Shown one piece after another: positions 44,554-55,873 of a DNA stretch of 64,000 nucleotides. The notes beneath the pieces were generated by a model. The model saw only the letters and a list, made by a program, of their open reading frames with translations, was not told the origin of the DNA and did no database searches. Positions within the stretch are counted from its first letter, which is position 1. Every line of letters starts with the position of its first letter. The position numbers and the translations under genes were made by a program. Source of the stretch: Peltaster fructicola (Eukaryota; Ascomycota; Dothideomycetes); assembly GCA_001592805.2 (NCBI GenBank), contig CP051139.1, positions 868,001 to 932,000 on the forward strand, read 5' to 3'.

Positions 44554-45405
44554 GAGTCGGCATAAGCAACAGCTGTATAAGACTCCCTTCAAGACGACCT
44601 GAGCATAACATGTCACGGAGTGTGACTACCACCAATGATGTGACTGACACATACAGCGTCCCGACACTACAGCCATTGTCTCTGAGTGATCCGGCAGACC
44701 ATACCGACAGCCTGTCTTACCTACCGGGTCAGCGAAGTGCTACATCTAGCCATTCGCCATCTTGTGCCGGCACCTCAGAGCTCGAATTCGGTTGGCTGTA
44801 CCAGGCAGCAGTCGTCCATCACCAAGCAGAAGCAGCAGCTATTGTTCTCGCCTATGCTGCGTAGCAGCTGTTACTACCGGACGACAGGTTAGTGCAGAAT
44901 GTTACGCCGTGGTTTGTGTGACCACCTTGCTTCGAGCCACCAGAGACGCTGCTTTCTCATTTGTTGAAACTAACATGTATAGTCAAGAGTTGATTGCTTG
45001 CAGCTGGTGGCCTTCCAGGATAGTGAGTCGACGTCTTGATTCCTGGAACAGAGTCCATACTTCTTGCTAAACTCGATCTCTCCTCTTGCGCGTATCTGCC
45101 GCATCACTCAGACAACCCATATACTCCAATTGTTCATGTTCGCTACAGCATCCGAATGATCGACTGGGGTCCATCTATGAGCAGGAACTATTCCGGCTGG
45201 GTCAGTGATGTTGATTGTTTATGGATGTTACCACTCCGTGATACCACCGCACTGGTAGATTGGTGGCAAAGTCAACACTTGGGAGCCAACCTAACATTGC
45301 TGCGATGGGTGCCAACCATTGAGGAATGCTCGGCTGAACTGCAATTATGCATTCTCCGTTCAGCTCAAAGTCAAACGCCTGGTCGATGCGTGAACGACAA
45401 CCGCA
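44554..45405. other. intergenic region before the collagen-like gene
   Basis: No supported gene. A long ORF starting at 45036 crosses the collagen gene's first exon in another frame and is treated as a shadow. Confidence 0.5.
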
Positions 45406-48400
45406 ATGGAGAAGCTGTGGAAAGTGTTTTTCACGACCATCGCCTTCTCCAGCCTGGGAGGGTGTCAAAGAAGTTGCCAAGAGATAGGCTCGTCGAGCTT
45501 GCTCTACGAGCAGGCAGTCTCAATCAACACGGAGGTTCTCACAAATACAACGTTCAATCCTATACCTCAGGTCGCCTTGACCGTCACAGACGCCCCGACG
45601 AGCATTGACACGATCACTACACTCACATGGACCTCGACTGTGCCGGTTCAGCATGCTGATACACCTCTGCCATCGACCTTTGTGCTGATCAGCGGACAAC
45701 AAGGCAAGCAGAAACGACAATCTGGCACCACCTACATCGCACCAGGTGGTACTTTGACGCAAGACTGTGCATACGCTGTTCAGTACTCGATCGTGAACGG
45801 TCAGCTCATAGCCAACGCTTCTGATGGCACGATATACTACTACTCGACCTCACCGGGAGTAGCATATTCGCCATTCGTAGCGACCACTGTCCCTGGATCA
45901 ATCTCTACAACATTTAACATTACCGAGGCCTTTATATTAACATGGAGGAACACACAGTTCTATAACGGCGAGGCGTCATTCTGTTCCGTGGATGGCTCAA
46001 TCTACGCTGTATTTCAGCAAGGTGAAGAACCTGACGGTTGTTTCTTTGCTCCACTCAGTCCTGCCTACGGTCCTGGTTGCGTCTTATGGGGAAATTCAGG
46101 AGCTAGACAGACAAACGCAGATATGTCCTTTGACAAAGTGCTGCTGTTATAGCTGACATGTCTAGCACAGCCGCCATCTGCCGGCCCATCTGGACCTTCT
46201 GGGCCGTCTGGCCCGATTGATAAGTATTCTCAAACATAAAGAGCGAAGTCTTATGCTGATCCTGTTCCACGTCCGCAAGGACTAACAGGGCCCACGGGAC
46301 CAGTTGGAGCAGACGGCATATCTGGTGCTGTTGGAGCGACTGGTAAGTCTCCCATCTCCCAACAATGCATGTACTGATCGTTGCAGGACCGATTGATAAG
46401 TACACCCGCGTTCATTGTTGTACAGGCGCTGACATTTGAATACGCCCACAAGGTGTGGTTGGACCGACAGGTAGGTTGTGACGTATGTGAATGCTCCTCC
46501 AGCTGACAACTACAGGACCGACAGATAAGTCAACGTCTTCTTGTCTCTGTGACTTTACACTGACAGCATGTACGCCCGACCGGACTCCAAGGTCCAACTG
46601 TAAGTACAGGTGCGAGCTTGATGGTTCTTGACTGATCATGCATAGGGGCCTACAGATAAGTCCTCTCCTACAGTCTCTCGCAGAGTATCCTACTGACTGA
46701 TCCAAACGCCTCCAAGGCCAGAGTGGTGCTGTGGGCGCTACAGGAGTCCAGGGTCCTCAAGATGAGTCGAATCATATGTCCAATGCGCAAGGAAGCTAAC
46801 TGTATGCCAAGCCTGCAAGGTGACCAGGGTATCCAGGGCATCAGTGGCGCTGTAGGAGCGACTGGCTCACCCGGTGCTCAAGATATGTCAAATTTTGTTC
46901 AAGATAGGCTGCGGCTAACTTCTCGATACGTCCACAAGGTATTCAAGGCCTCAGTGGCGCTGTAGGAGCAAGCGGAGCACAGGGTCTGCAGGGCATTCAA
47001 GGGTCTGTTGGGCCTACAGGACCACAAGGTCTGAGCGGTGCTGTAGGAGCGACTGGTCCACAAGGCATTCAAGGTCTGAGCGGTGCTGTAGGAGCAACTG
47101 GTCTGCAGGGTATTCAAGGTCTGAGTGGTGCTGTAGGAGCAACTGGTCCGCAAGGCACTCAAGGTGCTAGTGGTCCTACAGGTCCTACAGGAGTCACTGG
47201 ACCTCAGGGTATTCAAGGTGTTGTTGGTCCTACTGGCCCTACAGGAGCAATTGGCCCGCAGGGTGACCAAGGTGTTGTTGGTCCTACTGGCCCTACAGGA
47301 GCAACTGGCCTGCAGGGTATCCAAGGTGTCGTTGGTCCTACCGGCCCTACAGGAGTCATTGGACCACAGGGTGTCCAAGGTGCCCAAGGTTTGAGCGGTG
47401 CTATAGGAGCAACTGGCCCGCAAGGTACTCAAGGTGCTGTTGGTCCTACTGGCCCTACAGGAGCCACCGGTGTTCAAGGCATTCAGGGTACCCAAGGCCA
47501 GACTGGTCCCACAGGTGCTACTGGTGTACAGGGCCCACAAGGTCTAATTGGATCCCAAGGTCAGCAGGGCCCGACAGGGCCTACAGGACCCACAGGAGCC
47601 CAAGGAATTCAAGGTACACAAGGTCTTAGTGGTGCAGTAGGAGCGACTGGACCGCAGGGGAGTCAGGGTAATCAAGGCATACAAGGTCCAACCGGTGCTG
47701 TAGGGCCAACTGGACCTCAAGGCATTCAAGGACTGCAAGGTGCACAAGGTCTCAGCGGTGCTATAGGAGCGACTGGTGCCACTGGCGCCCAAGGTATACA
47801 AGGCAATCTAGGACCTACTGGACCGACAGGACCAATCGGTCTGCAAGGCATTCAAGGTGTTCAAGGTCAAACTGGCGCTACTGGAGCAACAGGTCCTCAA
47901 GGTCAGCAAGGTATTCAAGGTGCGCAAGGTTCGACTGGACCGCAAGGTGTACAAGGCCTCCAAGATGTGTATCTCTCCAGATTGTACGGTCAACTTCGCT
48001 GACGATTCAGAACGCCTGTTAGGCCCGACTGGACCAACAGTGAGTAACCTGTAGTATCACTTTACTCCTATTCTAACATTGCATAGGGCCCAATCGATAG
48101 GTCGACCCGAACTCTATCCTGAGACTCAACTGACACTTCTTGCACGCCCACAGGGAATCCAAGGTACACAAGGTGTCAACGGCGCCACCGGTGTCTCTGG
48201 ACATGTGGGTACAATTGTAAGTAGCTGAGGTGATATAACCACGTCGCAGTTCTGATCGTCCTAGGGTCCAACTGATAAGTATATCAATCTACGAGGAACT
48301 ATCACTAACGTCTCGAGCACGACCGACTGGAGCTACTGGTACCATAGATATGTGCTCCGAGCAACAATCCCAGGCTAGACTAACTTCGATCAAGCCCTAC

Positions 48401-49115
48401 AGGACCTTCTGGACCACAGGGTGAGGAGACAGTCTTAGCTGATAGAGCAAACACTGATTGCTTATAGGCGCAACAGATTGAGTCTCTCGTCGTGACATCA
48501 CTAGTTTGTAAGCTGACAAGTACCAAGCGCCACAGGAGTCACAGGACCAACAGATTGAGTTACCCATAACGATCTTATGCACTGCAACTGACACGAAGCA
48601 AGCGCCACAGGAGCTACTGGCGCGACAGATAAGTCCTTCCGTAGGAGGGAGCGATCTAGCTGACATGTAGAACGTCCTACAGGATCCACTGGACCGAGCG
48701 GTACACCAGGGAACACCTTCAACTACTTTGGTTGCTACGTGAGTACCGGTAACTCGCAAGGCACCACTGGCAACTCCTTGAATCCGTTTCAAGCCAGCTA
48801 CTCAACCTATGGAGCAAGCTCATGTAGCACTACATGTCGGGGAGGCAGCTACAACTACTTTGGAGTGGTCAACAACAACTCTGGCGGCGTTGATTGCTAT
48901 TGCGGTAACAATATCGCACTGATTTCTACGTAAGTCTCCGACCCCACCATCTGATCTTCGCTGATCGATCCAGTACGCTAGTGGTCGGTGTGGCGCTCGG
49001 ATTGACAGGAGCCAACAATTGTCCGGCATGTGTGGGTGGTGCATTGTCTGGTGGAACTTCTGGTGCATGTGGTACCTACCAACAAAGTATGGCGATCTAT
49101 GCCCGAGGATTCTAG
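45406..49115 (+). CDS. secreted collagen-like protein with WSC-type C-terminus; 14 AT-initiated introns
   Basis: My 22-exon model gives 903 residues with no stop. Exons: 45406-46120, 46169-46219, 46271-46342, 46387-46395, 46444-46470, 46516-46524, 46574-46599, 46646-46655, 46708-46761, 46811-46882, 46930-47964, 48014-48039, 48087-48096, 48146-48216, 48265-48274, 48321-48347, 48394-48420, 48468-48476, 48527-48553, 48602-48628, 48674-48929, 48974-49115. It has a signal-like start ([19 protein letters not shown]), a DUF7908-like extracellular domain to about 238, Gly-X-Y repeats (GPQG, GATG, GIQG) to about 785, then an eight-Cys WSC-like domain ending MAIYARGF. It is probably a wall or surface protein. 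Only seven introns are GT-AG. All joins are inferred from frame, branch site and repeat phase; I have no transcript. Confidence 0.75.
46121..48673 (+). other. set of 14 AT-AC / AT-AA spliceosomal introns
   Basis: AT-AC: 46121-46168, 46220-46270, 46396-46443, 46525-46573, 46656-46707, 46883-46929, 47965-48013, 48097-48145, 48275-48320, 48629-48673. AT-AA: 46762-46810, 48348-48393, 48477-48526, 48554-48601. Donors are ATAAGT, ATATGT, ATGAGT, ATGTGT, ATAGGT and ATTGAG, which are normal U2 donors with G1 changed to A. Branch sites CTRAC/CTGAT lie about 9-11 nt before the acceptor, and lengths are 45-52 nt. They lack the U12 motifs ATATCCTT and TTCCTTAAC. Interspersed GT-AG introns: 46343-46386, 46471-46515, 46600-46645, 48040-48086, 48217-48264, 48421-48467. 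Confidence 0.75.
46930..47964 (+). repeat. long collagen-repeat exon (Gly-X-Y)
   Basis: This 1035-nt exon is one uninterrupted run of 9-nt-periodic Gly-X-Y codons, with recurrent units such as GPQG, GATG and GLSGA. Near-identical 30-60-bp blocks recur, so copy number probably varies. Confidence 0.9.
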
Positions 49116-49335
49116 GAGTGGGAAGGCGTGAGCAAAGAATATAGAAGCACTGAGGTGTATACAATGTACTGTAACATAGAAATGCTTTGATCGTGTTGTG
49201 GTCGAAATTGATACACAGACATACGACGCGTTGACAAAAGTCTTGTCCACTATATGTTACCATTGACCTCAATATTGTTTGTGTCCTCTACTCACATCCG
49301 GCGACTGACAAGCTTCTGCATGCATCTCAACAAAC

Positions 49336-50172
49336 ATGAACTGGACGCTCGCAGCCCAAATACCTGCGTTGCTCATCTTCGCATGGCTGCTCACGACGTT
49401 CATGATAGCCAGCTTCCCAGTCCTGCGTGGCAAGCGAATATGCCTCCTAATTGCTCACCCTGACGATGAAGCTATGTTCTTTGCTCCCACGATACTCGCT
49501 CTGAGCCGACCGATGCTGAACAACAAGATCTTTATCCTATGTCTGAGTAGTGGCGACGCTGACGGTCTTGGTCATGTCAGGAAACAGGAGCTTGTAGCTA
49601 GTGCACTGCAGCTCGGCATCACGAGCAAAGAGCATGTTGTCATCATCGAAGACGAACGCTTTCCAGATTCTATGAGCAAGACCTGGGATGCCGAAGCAGT
49701 CTCAGGCATCTTGACACACTATTTTGCACCAAAATCGGCCGTCGCACCAACATCTGCTGCTCCTCCAGTCATGATCGATGCACTGCTCACATTTGACGCT
49801 GGCGGAGTCTCGGGCCATCTGAACCACAGGTCACTCTACCATGGAGCACGAGAATTCTTGCGATCCTTGATGCAGCGACATCAGGGCTGGGATTGTCCAG
49901 TCAAGTTGTATACTCTGACGTCGACGAATGTGGTGCGGAAGTACAGCAGCATTGTGGATTGTATAGCTACGATCTCGCTCTCGATCTTTGCCAGAAAGCA
50001 AAAGGGAGAGTTTCCGACGCCCCTTCTAGCGGTCAGTGGTCCTGGAGGCATCCGCAAGGCTCAGCAAGCAATGACGACCGCTCATAAGAGCCAGATGCGA
50101 TGGTTTCGATGGGGTTGGATTGGCGTGAGCAGATATATGGTTATCAATGATCTGGTCAAGGTCAAGCTCTAG
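49336..50172 (+). CDS. GPI12: GPI12/PIG-L N-acetylglucosaminyl-PI de-N-acetylase
   Basis: One exon, 278 residues. An N-terminal membrane helix (about 8-28) is followed by the zinc-site motif AHPDDE at 40-45. Further family motifs are CLSSGDADGLGHVRKQEL and the second metal motif GGVSGHLNH near 160. The enzyme removes the acetyl group from GlcNAc-PI, the second step of GPI-anchor synthesis, on the ER membrane. Length is normal for fungi. PER1, acting late in the same pathway, lies 14 kb away. Confidence 0.93.
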   Translation: MNWTLAAQIPALLIFAWLLTTFMIASFPVLRGKRICLLIAHPDDEAMFFAPTILALSRPMLNNKIFILCLSSGDADGLGHVRKQELVASALQLGITSKEHVVIIEDERFPDSMSKTWDAEAVSGILTHYFAPKSAVAPTSAAPPVMIDALLTFDAGGVSGHLNHRSLYHGAREFLRSLMQRHQGWDCPVKLYTLTSTNVVRKYSSIVDCIATISLSIFARKQKGEFPTPLLAVSGPGGIRKAQQAMTTAHKSQMRWFRWGWIGVSRYMVINDLVKVKL

Positions 50173-50232
50173 GTGTTGAGGCAGCAGTGTCGAAGAGCCA
50201 TAAGTTGCAGAACAGGCCTCAGAACTCGATGC

Positions 50233-50813
50233 TCACAGAGTTTGCAGCTTCGAGGCTCTGTCAACAGCTATCTCACACATGGCCTATATGGTCGTCAGCA
50301 CGCACAACAGGCAGATTCCGTCTCACCCACGCTTATCGCAGCAGCTCGCTCCTGGACAATATCACCAGCAGCAATACGCTGACGCATGTCGTCCATGATC
50401 ACAGGCCGACCTCGACCATTGACGAAGACAACGTAACGTAGACCTGGAAAACGCTGCTCATACTCCTCGTTCAGGAGTCGCAGCTGCTCGGCCTCCTCAG
50501 CACTACCATGCAATTGAGCTTGTTCTGCTTGGCTCTGTGCACTATCTACCTTCTTGGCTCCCAATCGTGGATGCGAGCTCAAGATATCCTCGAGCCATTG
50601 TTTGTCTGATGCCGACGACGATCTCGACAGATCTGTCAGTTGTACACCAACGGACGAGATAAGATCGACATATGAGTCGAAAGTGTTCTCCCGTAGCAAC
50701 GATACCGAAAGGGTGTGCAGCTGCGTGCTTGGCTCGAATAGCAAGTCCAAGATCTTCGCACGAGCCGGAGTGTCAAGTGAGGGTACGTCTGCGATTGGAG
50801 GTAGGGTCGCCAT
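50233..50813 (-). CDS. OHCU decarboxylase (urate degradation to allantoin)
   Basis: Exons 50813-50331 and 50283-50233 (47-nt intron) give 177 residues. Motifs are SHPRLG with the catalytic His near 81, and LNEEYEQRFPGLRYVVFVNG near 115-135. The small last exon restores the family ending AMCEIAVDRASKLQTL; reading through the intron would instead end in CCAC. It decarboxylates 2-oxo-4-hydroxy-4-carboxy-5-ureidoimidazoline to S-allantoin, the last step after urate oxidase. It is convergent with GPI12. Confidence 0.9.
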
Positions 50814-52011
50814 GATGCGTGCTTGACAACAAAAAGAGCACGTCTATCGACGAGAAGCAGTCGAACGTCATGCCGCCGGCAGCCACATCTCTGCCTTGCA
50901 TGCTTTCTAAATAAGCTTCAAGCCATCAGGCTGATCCCGACAAGTGCTCGCGTCAGAGCACAAATTGAAGCCGCCAGATCGGGTCAGAGTATGCTTTGTG
51001 ACGAGTCATGCTGGTTAGTTTCCTGATCGTGTCCAAGGCTGATGGTTTGACTGAGTACGTCTTTCTAGGCCAAAGAACGATATCTGACGGTCATGGCCTA
51101 ATCAACACATCCTCCTGGGCATCATTGGATCGGCAACAATATCTTCCGGCTCATGCAGCAACAAGGATGACGCTGATCAGCACTGATCGATGGCCCAGAA
51201 GCAACATGAGATTAGCACCTAACGCTGAATGGCCTTGACCGTTCTGCAGCTGTACAGATCCGCAGCGGCAACCGTGAGGTCACTGACATCCTGGACGATA
51301 TACAAGCATAAAGCTGGCCGGTAGTATCATAATACCTCGCACTGTTTCAGCCAACTCGAGTGTCGCACGAATATCACACTGTCGACAATACGCACTCTCT
51401 GCTAGATCATTCGTCGAGATCTGTTCCGGAAAACCATCTAGAGAGGAGCCGGGAGATTGCGCCACGTCTTTCTAATTTAGCTTTTTGAGGGACGAGCAGT
51501 GGTGGACATGCCCCGATACACTGTACGTCTACGCACGACACTGCGAGAAGAGCAGCCAGCATCCTCGACCATGACGGGCAGCCACAGTTACCTGTAAATT
51601 GCATTCAGTGCATGTGTTACATATAACGACTATTCTGATGATTAGCTCTCTTTCTCTTATCCTCGTCAGTGCTGCGAGACTTTGTACCTTTTTCCCTTTC
51701 CCTCTCCTACAAACTTCTGGTCGCCGCCTGGATCACCGTGACACTAAACTACATCCTTCATTTGTACATTTGCTTGTGATCCTGTGGTTTCTTTCTTGGG
51801 CGCCTCTTCTCTCACTTCCAACATCGACTACTCACGCCTGCGACGTGCGAACTCTCTCCTCTCCTCTTGGCCGGCCTGGGAGGTGATGTTACTACGGCGC
51901 CATGTTTCATGAGCTTTCTGTCGCCCATTAACTCGGATCACTCTCCCCTGATCGCGGCTCGCTGGTCGAACCAATAGCGGTGCGCCGCATCCACCACTCT
52001 CTAATAACAAG
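50814..52011. other. intergenic region with a pyrimidine-rich leader
   Basis: No supported gene. From about 51640 on, the plus strand is rich in C and T, as in promoters and leaders of highly expressed fungal genes. Confidence 0.5.
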
Positions 52012-55000
52012 ATGTCTTTGAATGGCTTGGACACTCCAGAAGTTCAGGAAGCGCATCAGACTGCTGTTGCAGAACCAGGAGGATGGTCAGTCTGCGACTG
52101 CTGGGACTACAGGACCAGAGAGCTGAGACATTCACAGGTTCCTCCTCAAGTACATCTCGAGAGACTCGGTAGAACTCCATGGACGAGGCAAGGGCGGTGT
52201 CCATGAAGCGCGCCTTGCGATCGCAAAGTACCAGGACGCATCACCACTCTACGGTCTCTTGATCTACCGACGGCGGAAGGTGCTGATAAAGTATATACCA
52301 GTCGGTACATCGCGAGTATTGCAAGGTATGTGGTCAGCGACCCTCGACGTCAGTCATTGACACTCAAGCAGCACGGACTGCGGTCCATTTCCAAGATGTC
52401 GTCGAGCACTACTCGCCGTACGAGACACTACTCGAGATCACAAACGCCGATGGACTGAACGACACCTCACTCGCAGCCTCCTTCCCTCTCCACACAGCAT
52501 CCTTGTCAGCTTCAGCGACCCGACTACATGAGATCAGCGAAGATGCGGAAGACTCAGGCGCATCGCCTCGACGGCCGACCGGTCAGAACCAGGAAAGTGG
52601 CTCAATCTTCGGTACACGACAGTACAAGATCGAAAAAAGAGTTGATCAAATCATGCGTGCCGATCGTGCGCCGCCTTCGATACTTGGTGCGGGAGGAGAC
52701 GCAGCATCCATTGCATCCTCGACTCTATCGCCAGGCAAGACTTCCATTGCCTCACAAATCTTGGTGCGCGAGGACTCAGGCAAAAGATCGATCACATCGC
52801 TGAGTTCGCCATTATCAGAATCGATGACGAGTTATGGCGCAGCATCAGGATCATCTCTCGCGAAAGATAGCGAGAGTCGATCGAGCTTGGCGAGTGAGGC
52901 GTCGAGGTCTCGTCCGTCAGCTACAATGCAGCGTCCAGGAACACAGGGATCGAACCACACGGCATCTGGCGTAGAGCCTCTGCTTGAAGAGAGCAGCCTG
53001 AGCATGCCTGACAAGCTTTCATCGTCTCCCGATGCCCCTGTGTCGTCTCAGTCGCAGCGCATGAAGGAAGCGCTCGAGGAGCCGTACGACTTCAGTTACC
53101 TTGAGCCCAAGCAGAAAGTACGACTTGCTCCACGACCCGTCGCTGCGAAGCGTGCTACAACTTCTGGTGTCAGCGCTCTACCAGCTCACTATAGACCGCA
53201 GCCGAAAAAGCAGGAGACAGCACCAACATATCTCTCTGGATTCACGCCTTTGCAGCCGCCGCCAATACCTGCGGCAGCAGAATATGACCCACGTCCAATC
53301 TCCAGAGGCAGCGTGAAGAGCCTGCCTTCACAAAGAGGATCGAGCATGACAGCTGATAAGATCCGTCTCATGAAAGCCGTAGAGCTGAGAAAGAGACAGC
53401 TGCGAAAATCTAACCCACAACTCCCTACAATCGTGCCAGGACTCTCACCTGACGCACCAAACGTCCCTCGTATACCCGAACAGATCCCAGAGCAGCCAAA
53501 GCAGGAGCTCAAAGAGACACGCCTGGACCAGCTTCAGCATGCTGCTAGGGAAGATACCAACAAATCCGACTCTGGCATCCAAATGGACTACCAGAAACCA
53601 GAGTCGAAGCCCGACGAAACAGACAGCGGAGCTGAGACGAAGCCAAGTGGTGACGCAGCACCAGAAGATCCAGGTGTGGTCGAAGCGCTACTGAACGACG
53701 AGGCGAAAGCAGAAGCTGAAGGCTATGGCGCTGTGCCCGCAGAGGTGAAAGAGACTGAGCAGCCCAAACTGCCATCATACGGCACACCTCGAACTCCGAC
53801 AAGGCCAGATATGGACTTCACACCATCCTCAGCATACTCCGATGCAGCTGACTATCCCGAGGCTGTGGTGCAGGCTGCACAGAATGCCACCTTGGCGCTG
53901 AACAGATCTACGGTTGACGATTCCGCAGAGGACACAGCAGTGCCGACTATAACCATGTCTCCAGGCACACCAATGCAGGCACGTCACCCAGCTGCATTCA
54001 CAGATATGATGACATCAAAACACACGGAAGAGGACGAAGAGGAAGAGCTAGACCTCAGTGATGATGAACAGACGCCAAGCAACGACCTCGACGTACAGTC
54101 AAGTCCACGACGACAAAACAGCGATCTCGCGAAACGACGTCGTGGTGTTGTTGAACCACTTCATCTCGAAACGCAAGCCGAGCTGCTCTCTGACGACGAG
54201 CTTATGGATGAATTACAAGAGGCTGTGGTCCATGAAGCCAGGCCCATACAAGTTGCTCGATCACCCGTCAACGAGTACTTCCCTCGTCGACCAAGCAACA
54301 TCAGTCTGGTCTCGGCGCAATCAAAGACCTCCGACCACTCCGTGCCTCGGTTCCAGGCCAGTCGACAGCCCAGTCGAGATAAGATGACCGACGAGCCTGA
54401 GACGCAGGAAGGCTTGGCACAGCCATTGCAAATGGTCCGGAGATCTGTATCGCCTATGAATAGCATAGACACATTCTCGGGCATCAAGCGCAACGTGAGC
54501 TCTGGCATCACCAAGCGTTTCCAAGCTCTGACTGAGAATCACCGCGAGCCCATCGGCACTCCCACCACCCTCTCACCAGCACAGAGTCGGGAAGGCAGTC
54601 CTAAGGAGAAACGAATCAAGAGTCCTCCGAGGGCGCGCGCCGGATCGGTGAACAGACGCTGGGGTCTCGGTGAGCGAGGCAGCTCAACTACCAGCGTCAC
54701 CAGTAACTCAGAGAACATTCCTGTCTGGAGCGTTTCGCAGGATAGCACCGGCAATCGTGATTCAATCCACGTCAGGGCAAGGATCGTGAGACCAGCGTCA
54801 TCCTTGGACACTCACAATGAAAAGCCAGACTCTGAAGATGCTGCTGGACTGCAGCAATCGAAACTGGAAATCAACCACAGTGTTGCAAAGCCACTACCAC
54901 CTCTAAGTACTGCTTACTCATCTCTGGAATCACGATCGACATCTTCCCCTGTCAGTCGTCGAAACAAGAATCTCTCCATAACGACACCGATCACAGCACA

Positions 55001-55631
55001 GCCCGAAGACTTCCCAGTGCCTCCGAGCAACAGAGGCGTGACCTCCCCGATCGTTGACGATGCCCCTTACAGCATGTCTAGCAGCCGTACCAGCAGGTTC
55101 TTCAAGCGTATGAGCAGTCTTGGCGGTGGCAACAAGCGTCGTAGTGCGACGACACAGAATGCGGCCAGCTCACAAGCAGACTCTGCTGCGGCAAGTGTGA
55201 AGTCCTTGCGAACGACCAGTACCATTACTGAGAAGGACCGTTCGGACATGCCACCGGCAGCTGCTCTGGGTGATCTCAACGTGCAGTTCCCAGACACCTT
55301 GGTAAGTACACCACTATTGCGCATGAGAAATCAGATACTAATGGAGACACAGCTTTGGAAACGTCGGTGGCTCAGCCTTGATGAAGCTGGCAGCCTTGTG
55401 ATCGGCATCCCGCAGTCAATGGAGCACCATAAGTCCTCCGTACCTAAGAAGCACCACTTGGCTGAGTTCAAGCTACCGTACATGCCAGACCTGGATCGCC
55501 AGGAGATGCCTCACAGCATCTGCCTCGACTTCAACGAGGGCGGCACATTTCAGATTGCGTGCGAGGACGCCATGGGCCAACGTCACGTCTTGAACATGCT
55601 GCGAAACTACTGGAAGAGCTGGGTGGGTTGA
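52012..55631 (+). CDS. ADF-homology / PH-like actin-associated protein
   Basis: Four exons, 52012-52085, 52138-52325, 52372-55301 and 55353-55631, give 1156 residues. Exons 1-3 build an ADF/cofilin-homology domain (about 1-140): MSLNGLDTPEVQEAHQTAVA, WFLLKYISRDSVEL, GLLIYRRRKVLIKYIP, TAVHFQDVVEHYSPYETLL. A very long Ser/Pro/Glu-rich disordered middle follows. The C-terminus is PH-like, LWKRRWLSLDEAGSLVIG to NMLRNYWKSWVG. Such proteins probably link cortical actin to the plasma membrane; that is inferred. The third intron (55302-55352, 51 nt, GTAAGT..CTAAT..ACAG) is divisible by three and has no stop, so retention would insert 17 residues. Confidence 0.82.
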
Positions 55632-55873
55632 GCTTAGTTGGAAGCACAATCTTTGGGCCGATATTGAGCGGGCGTTCGTCTTTTCGTCGATCGGGCATCA
55701 CTGTCCTGGTCGTCATTTGTCCTTTTGTTGTCTCAACCATCATACCCACATTTTTCTGTATAGTTCATGCGTTATGTTCAGGTCAAGGGAAGTGCATCCG
55801 CAGAAAGGAAGCTTCATATGTAGATAATATCAATACCCATCTGTCAGGAGCAGTACTACAACCAACAACGAGC

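Noticed and set aside
45036-45608. 190-codon ORF before the collagen gene
   Set aside because: It overlaps the signal peptide and first domain of the collagen gene in another frame and has no similarity.
46121-48673. Reading the AT introns as AT-AG
   Set aside because: AG sites are also in phase at most junctions because the repeat is rich in CAAGG and ACAGG. But they lie farther from the branch site, cut into or remove a Gly-X-Y unit, and do not obey the first/last-base rule. I keep AT-AC/AA as preferred, not proven.
46121-48673. Donors as exon...GATAA followed by GT
   Set aside because: A GT lies 4 nt into each ATAAGT site, but using it leaves phase 2 and destroys the frame of the next exon.
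46121-48673. U12-type (minor spliceosome) introns
   Set aside because: No ATATCCTT donor and no TTCCTTAAC branch; branch sites are ordinary CTRAC.
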